Origin: Streptomyces sp. Ncost-T10-10d
GTDB lineage: Bacteria > Actinomycetota > Actinomycetes > Streptomycetales > Streptomycetaceae
Reading direction: 5' to 3'
DNA length: 64,000 nucleotides
Assembly: GCF_900091955.1 (NCBI RefSeq)
Contig: NZ_FMDF01000120.1
Span: forward strand, 1-64,000
The notes under the pieces are model-generated. The model was not told the DNA's origin, searched no databases, and saw only the letters and a list, made by a program, of their open reading frames with translations. Below, piece after piece: positions 61,800-64,000 of the stretch. The first letter of the stretch is position 1. Each line of letters begins with the position of its first letter. The translations under genes were made by a program, and so were the position numbers.

Positions 61800-62190
61800 G
61801 TGCGCGGCCGGTCCTGGCGGGCTGGTCGATCGCCGCTATGTGCTACTACCGGCCGGGCGACTCCTCCCGGTTGATCTACCGGCCGGGCAAGCACCGCAAG
61901 CACCGGGGTGCAGTACGCAACAGCCTCGCTTGGACCGACTGCCGCGACTTGGTCCTGCGCCCCACATCCAGCTCAAAGCCCCTATCGTCCTAATCTGGGA
62001 CGAGCTCAACACCCACTGGTCCGCCGGGATGCGCGAGTACGCGAACAAGCTCGACTGGTTCGCTATCGCCCAATTGCCCTCCTGTGTATCGGAGCTGAAA
62101 CCGGTGGAGGTGTCTGGCCGCTGTTACGGCGCGGTCTGCTGGCCAACACTGCCTTCACCGACGACGAACATCCACCTGCGCGTCGTCGCT
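61800..62190 (+). pseudogene. IS630-family transposase remnant
   Basis: Pieces in three frames match the C-terminal half of an IS630 transposase: CYYRPGDSSRLIYRPGKHRK and NSLAWTDCRDLVL; then IVLIWDELNTHWSAGMREYA with the second Asp of the DDE triad; then ELKPVE and WPLLRRGLLANTAFTDDEH. The frame changes make it inactive. Its right end truncates the ATPase gene on the other strand. Confidence 0.8.
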
Positions 62191-62530
62191 TGGCAGGGGT
62201 GGTGCTTCCGTCCGTGACCTCGATCCGGAGCTGGTGGTTGCCGTACAGCACCCGCAGCCCCACAGCCCCAGAGCCGTGACTGATCGCGTTGGTCACCAAC
62301 TCTGAGACGACAAGCTGGGCATCTTCTGCCGGGGCGTCCGGCAGGGCCCACTGCCTCAGCACGGCCGCTGTGGTGCCTCGTGCTTGAGCGACGTGAATAC
62401 TCGCCGGCGCCATGACCATCTCGAAGGCACGGGATGCCAGTGGAGACACGGCCGGCGCGCTGCTGGCGGCGGTGGGGCCGCCGTCAGTCATCCCAGGTTG
62501 GGGAAGCGTTGCTGCCCGGTGCGTGGTCAT
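62190..62530 (-). pseudogene. SpoIIAB/RsbW-like ATPase, C-terminally truncated
   Basis: From ATG 62530 (THRAATLPQPGMTDGG) the protein shows the N-box of the HATPase fold (LVVSELVTNAISHGSGAVGL) and LRIEVTDGSTTPAKRR. Instead of the G-boxes, the frame then runs antisense through the IS630 remnant until 62063. These anti-sigma-like kinases normally need the missing part to bind ATP. In Streptomyces such ATPases often stand beside XRE regulators, as here. Confidence 0.75.
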
Positions 62531-62658
62531 GTGCCCATCGCACCGTGGTGTCGTGATCCGGAACAGGGGAAACCTGAGGGGGAAAACTTTGTCAAGGGGG
62601 GAAAACGAGGGGGGAGTTGGGGTCAGGATTGGATTCCCCACCGATAGAGGTCACACTC

Positions 62659-63903
62659 ATGGCAGCAGATCCGTTCGCCGAACTACTCCGTCAGCTGCGC
62701 CGTAACGCGGACCGATCGCAGGATGAGCAGGCGGATGCGATCAACGCGGCCTCGGGCCGGGCGACGGTAACCCGCCGAGAGGTCAGTCGGTACGAGAACG
62801 GTGAGAACGTCCCTACGAACCACACACTTGGGCACATTGCTGTGGCCTGCGGCGTCCCGTTGGAGCCGCTCCTGCGGGAGGCCAAGGCCGCCCGAGCCAG
62901 GCGGAGGAAGAAGGACGACGCTGAAGGGGAGGACCTGGACGACGTGAAGCGCCGAACGCTGCTGGGAGGCGCCGTCGTCGGCGCTGCTGCCGCTGCCGAG
63001 CCTTGGGGCCGACTCGCCTACGCGCTCAGCAAGGGAGCCAGGATCGACCCCGAGTCCGCGTCGGTGCTCATCGATCACGCGGCCGAGTTGCACGTGGACG
63101 AGCTGAGTGAAAGCGCACGCAGTTTGCAGAACCGGGTCGAGTCTCACCTCGACGCGATCACGGCGGCCCTTCCGCGCGCTGGCGGCCACGAGCGAGCGCT
63201 GACCATCGCGGCGGGGGAAACCGCGGCCCTTGCCGGATGGGTCGCCTGGGACCTGGGGGAACACGATAAGGCTGCTGCCTATTACCGGGTGACCTCGGAG
63301 TGCGCGAAGGAGGCCGGGCACCCGCCCTTGCGCGCCCTGGCGCTTGGCTACGCGAGCTACGGTGCCGCTACCCCGGCTAAGGCGCTGGAGATGCTGTCAC
63401 AGGCGGCTCAGGATGTGCGGGGGCATGGCAACGCGACCGCTGCGGCGTGGGCATTGGGACGGTACGCGGAGGAAGCGGCTCAATTAGCTGACGAAGCCGG
63501 CGCTCTCCGGGCGTTGGAGCAGGCGAGATTCGCGTATGACTTCGCGGATCACACGAACGAGCAGGCGTGGGTCCGCTTCGTGACGCCGTACCGGATGGAC
63601 TCACTGGCGCTTTCGGTATACGGCGAACTCAAGCGCCAAGAACTGACGGTCACAGCCGACTCCGCGGTCGAGCGCCTCGGTGAGGAACTGCCTGACTCTG
63701 GAGTGGTGGTCCTCGGTGACCTGGCGTCGGCACTTCTGCACGGCGGCGACGTAGACCGTGGGGTCTACGTCGCGCGCCAGTTCGCCGCAGCAGCGGAGTC
63801 AAAGCCGAACACCATGGGACGTCAGCGAGCGCAGAGCATCGCTGCCTGGCTCCCCGACACGGAGCGCGACCTGGCCGGCCACTTGCTGGCGTTCGCGTCG
63901 TGA
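62659..63903 (+). CDS. XRE-family regulator with TPR-like C-terminal domain
   Basis: A 414-residue protein from ATG 62659. Residues 1-80 form an XRE helix-turn-helix (FAELLRQLRRNADRSQDEQA, REVSRYENGENVPTNHTL). A basic linker and a TAT-like stretch (RRTLLGGAVVGAAAAAE) follow, then helical TPR-like repeats (RALTIAAGETAALAGWVAWD, ALEMLSQAAQDVRGHGNATA). This is a common Streptomyces architecture, usually paired with a DUF397 protein or an RsbW-like ATPase; here the divergent ATPase is truncated. The frame upstream to 62617 lacks a ribosome site. Confidence 0.9.
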   Translation: MAADPFAELLRQLRRNADRSQDEQADAINAASGRATVTRREVSRYENGENVPTNHTLGHIAVACGVPLEPLLREAKAARARRRKKDDAEGEDLDDVKRRTLLGGAVVGAAAAAEPWGRLAYALSKGARIDPESASVLIDHAAELHVDELSESARSLQNRVESHLDAITAALPRAGGHERALTIAAGETAALAGWVAWDLGEHDKAAAYYRVTSECAKEAGHPPLRALALGYASYGAATPAKALEMLSQAAQDVRGHGNATAAAWALGRYAEEAAQLADEAGALRALEQARFAYDFADHTNEQAWVRFVTPYRMDSLALSVYGELKRQELTVTADSAVERLGEELPDSGVVVLGDLASALLHGGDVDRGVYVARQFAAAAESKPNTMGRQRAQSIAAWLPDTERDLAGHLLAFAS

Positions 63904-63952
63904 GCCATCCGGCGAGCAGGCTCGGTGACGGTGAGACGCCGGGTGGCGTGCC

Positions 63953-64000
63953 CTATTGCGGGTGAGTCTCCTCGACCACCCAGGACAGGTACGCCTCCGA
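63953..64000 (-). CDS. C-terminal end of a gene cut by the window edge
   Basis: The minus strand reads SEAYLSWVVEETHPQ and a stop at 63953-63955, running off the window. This is too short to identify. Confidence 0.35.
   Translation of the reverse strand, partial: SEAYLSWVVEETHPQ

Overview
The window is high-GC actinobacterial DNA, almost certainly from a Streptomyces or close relative. The support is GTG starts with GGAGG sites, stop/start overlaps inside operons, an NRPS with its MbtH partner, a DUF6243 small protein, a BTAD/TPR regulator, DUF3558-type lipoproteins and an XRE-TPR protein beside a SpoIIAB-like ATPase. No rRNA or tRNA gene was seen.

Bases 1-23,400 are the end of a peptide-antibiotic-like cluster and its surroundings. 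A plus-strand unit holds the 3' part of an NRPS (A with an inserted N-methyltransferase, PCP, C, A, PCP, TE), MbtH, a P450, an SRPBCC protein and a 62-residue protein, and ends in a very strong hairpin. A minus-strand dipeptide-ABC operon follows (binding protein, DppB-like with a frameshift, a DppC-DppD fusion, DppF-like, FAD oxidoreductase), diverging from a DUF885 protein. Then come two DUF5132-like small proteins, a second 62-residue paralogue coupled to a type II thioesterase, an alpha/beta hydrolase, a decayed DUF2254 gene and a second SRPBCC protein.

Bases 23,600-34,200 hold a secreted subtilisin, a LuxR-type regulator, a decayed hydrolase, a frameshifted TPR/BTAD regulator, lemA and DUF2207-like remnants, and three lipoproteins.

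Bases 34,300-62,200 look like a defence island built on mobile-element debris. It opens with an IS3 transposase fused in frame to the C-terminal half of a tyrosine integrase. A conserved 20-residue C-terminal peptide gene with its terminator and upstream element occurs twice, about 11.6 kb apart, flanking three genes of interest: a 2,094-residue nuclease-STAND protein (Avs-like), a PD-(D/E)XK-like protein, and a protein with ten zinc-ribbon repeats around a GIY-YIG domain. Further along are degenerate type I-E-like CRISPR repeats, two unknown two-gene units (one with an HExxH motif), a Gabija-like OLD nuclease plus UvrD helicase pair, and a short Argonaute with a DUF4365(DREN)-APAZ partner (SPARDA-like). 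Remnants of IS5, IS630, helicase and exonuclease genes lie between them.

The window ends with an IS630-truncated anti-sigma-type ATPase, a divergent XRE-TPR regulator and the tail of a minus-strand gene. The first 23 kb make, export or take up a peptide metabolite. The last 28 kb accumulate anti-phage and mobile functions. Function calls come from reading motifs in the translations; no database search was run.
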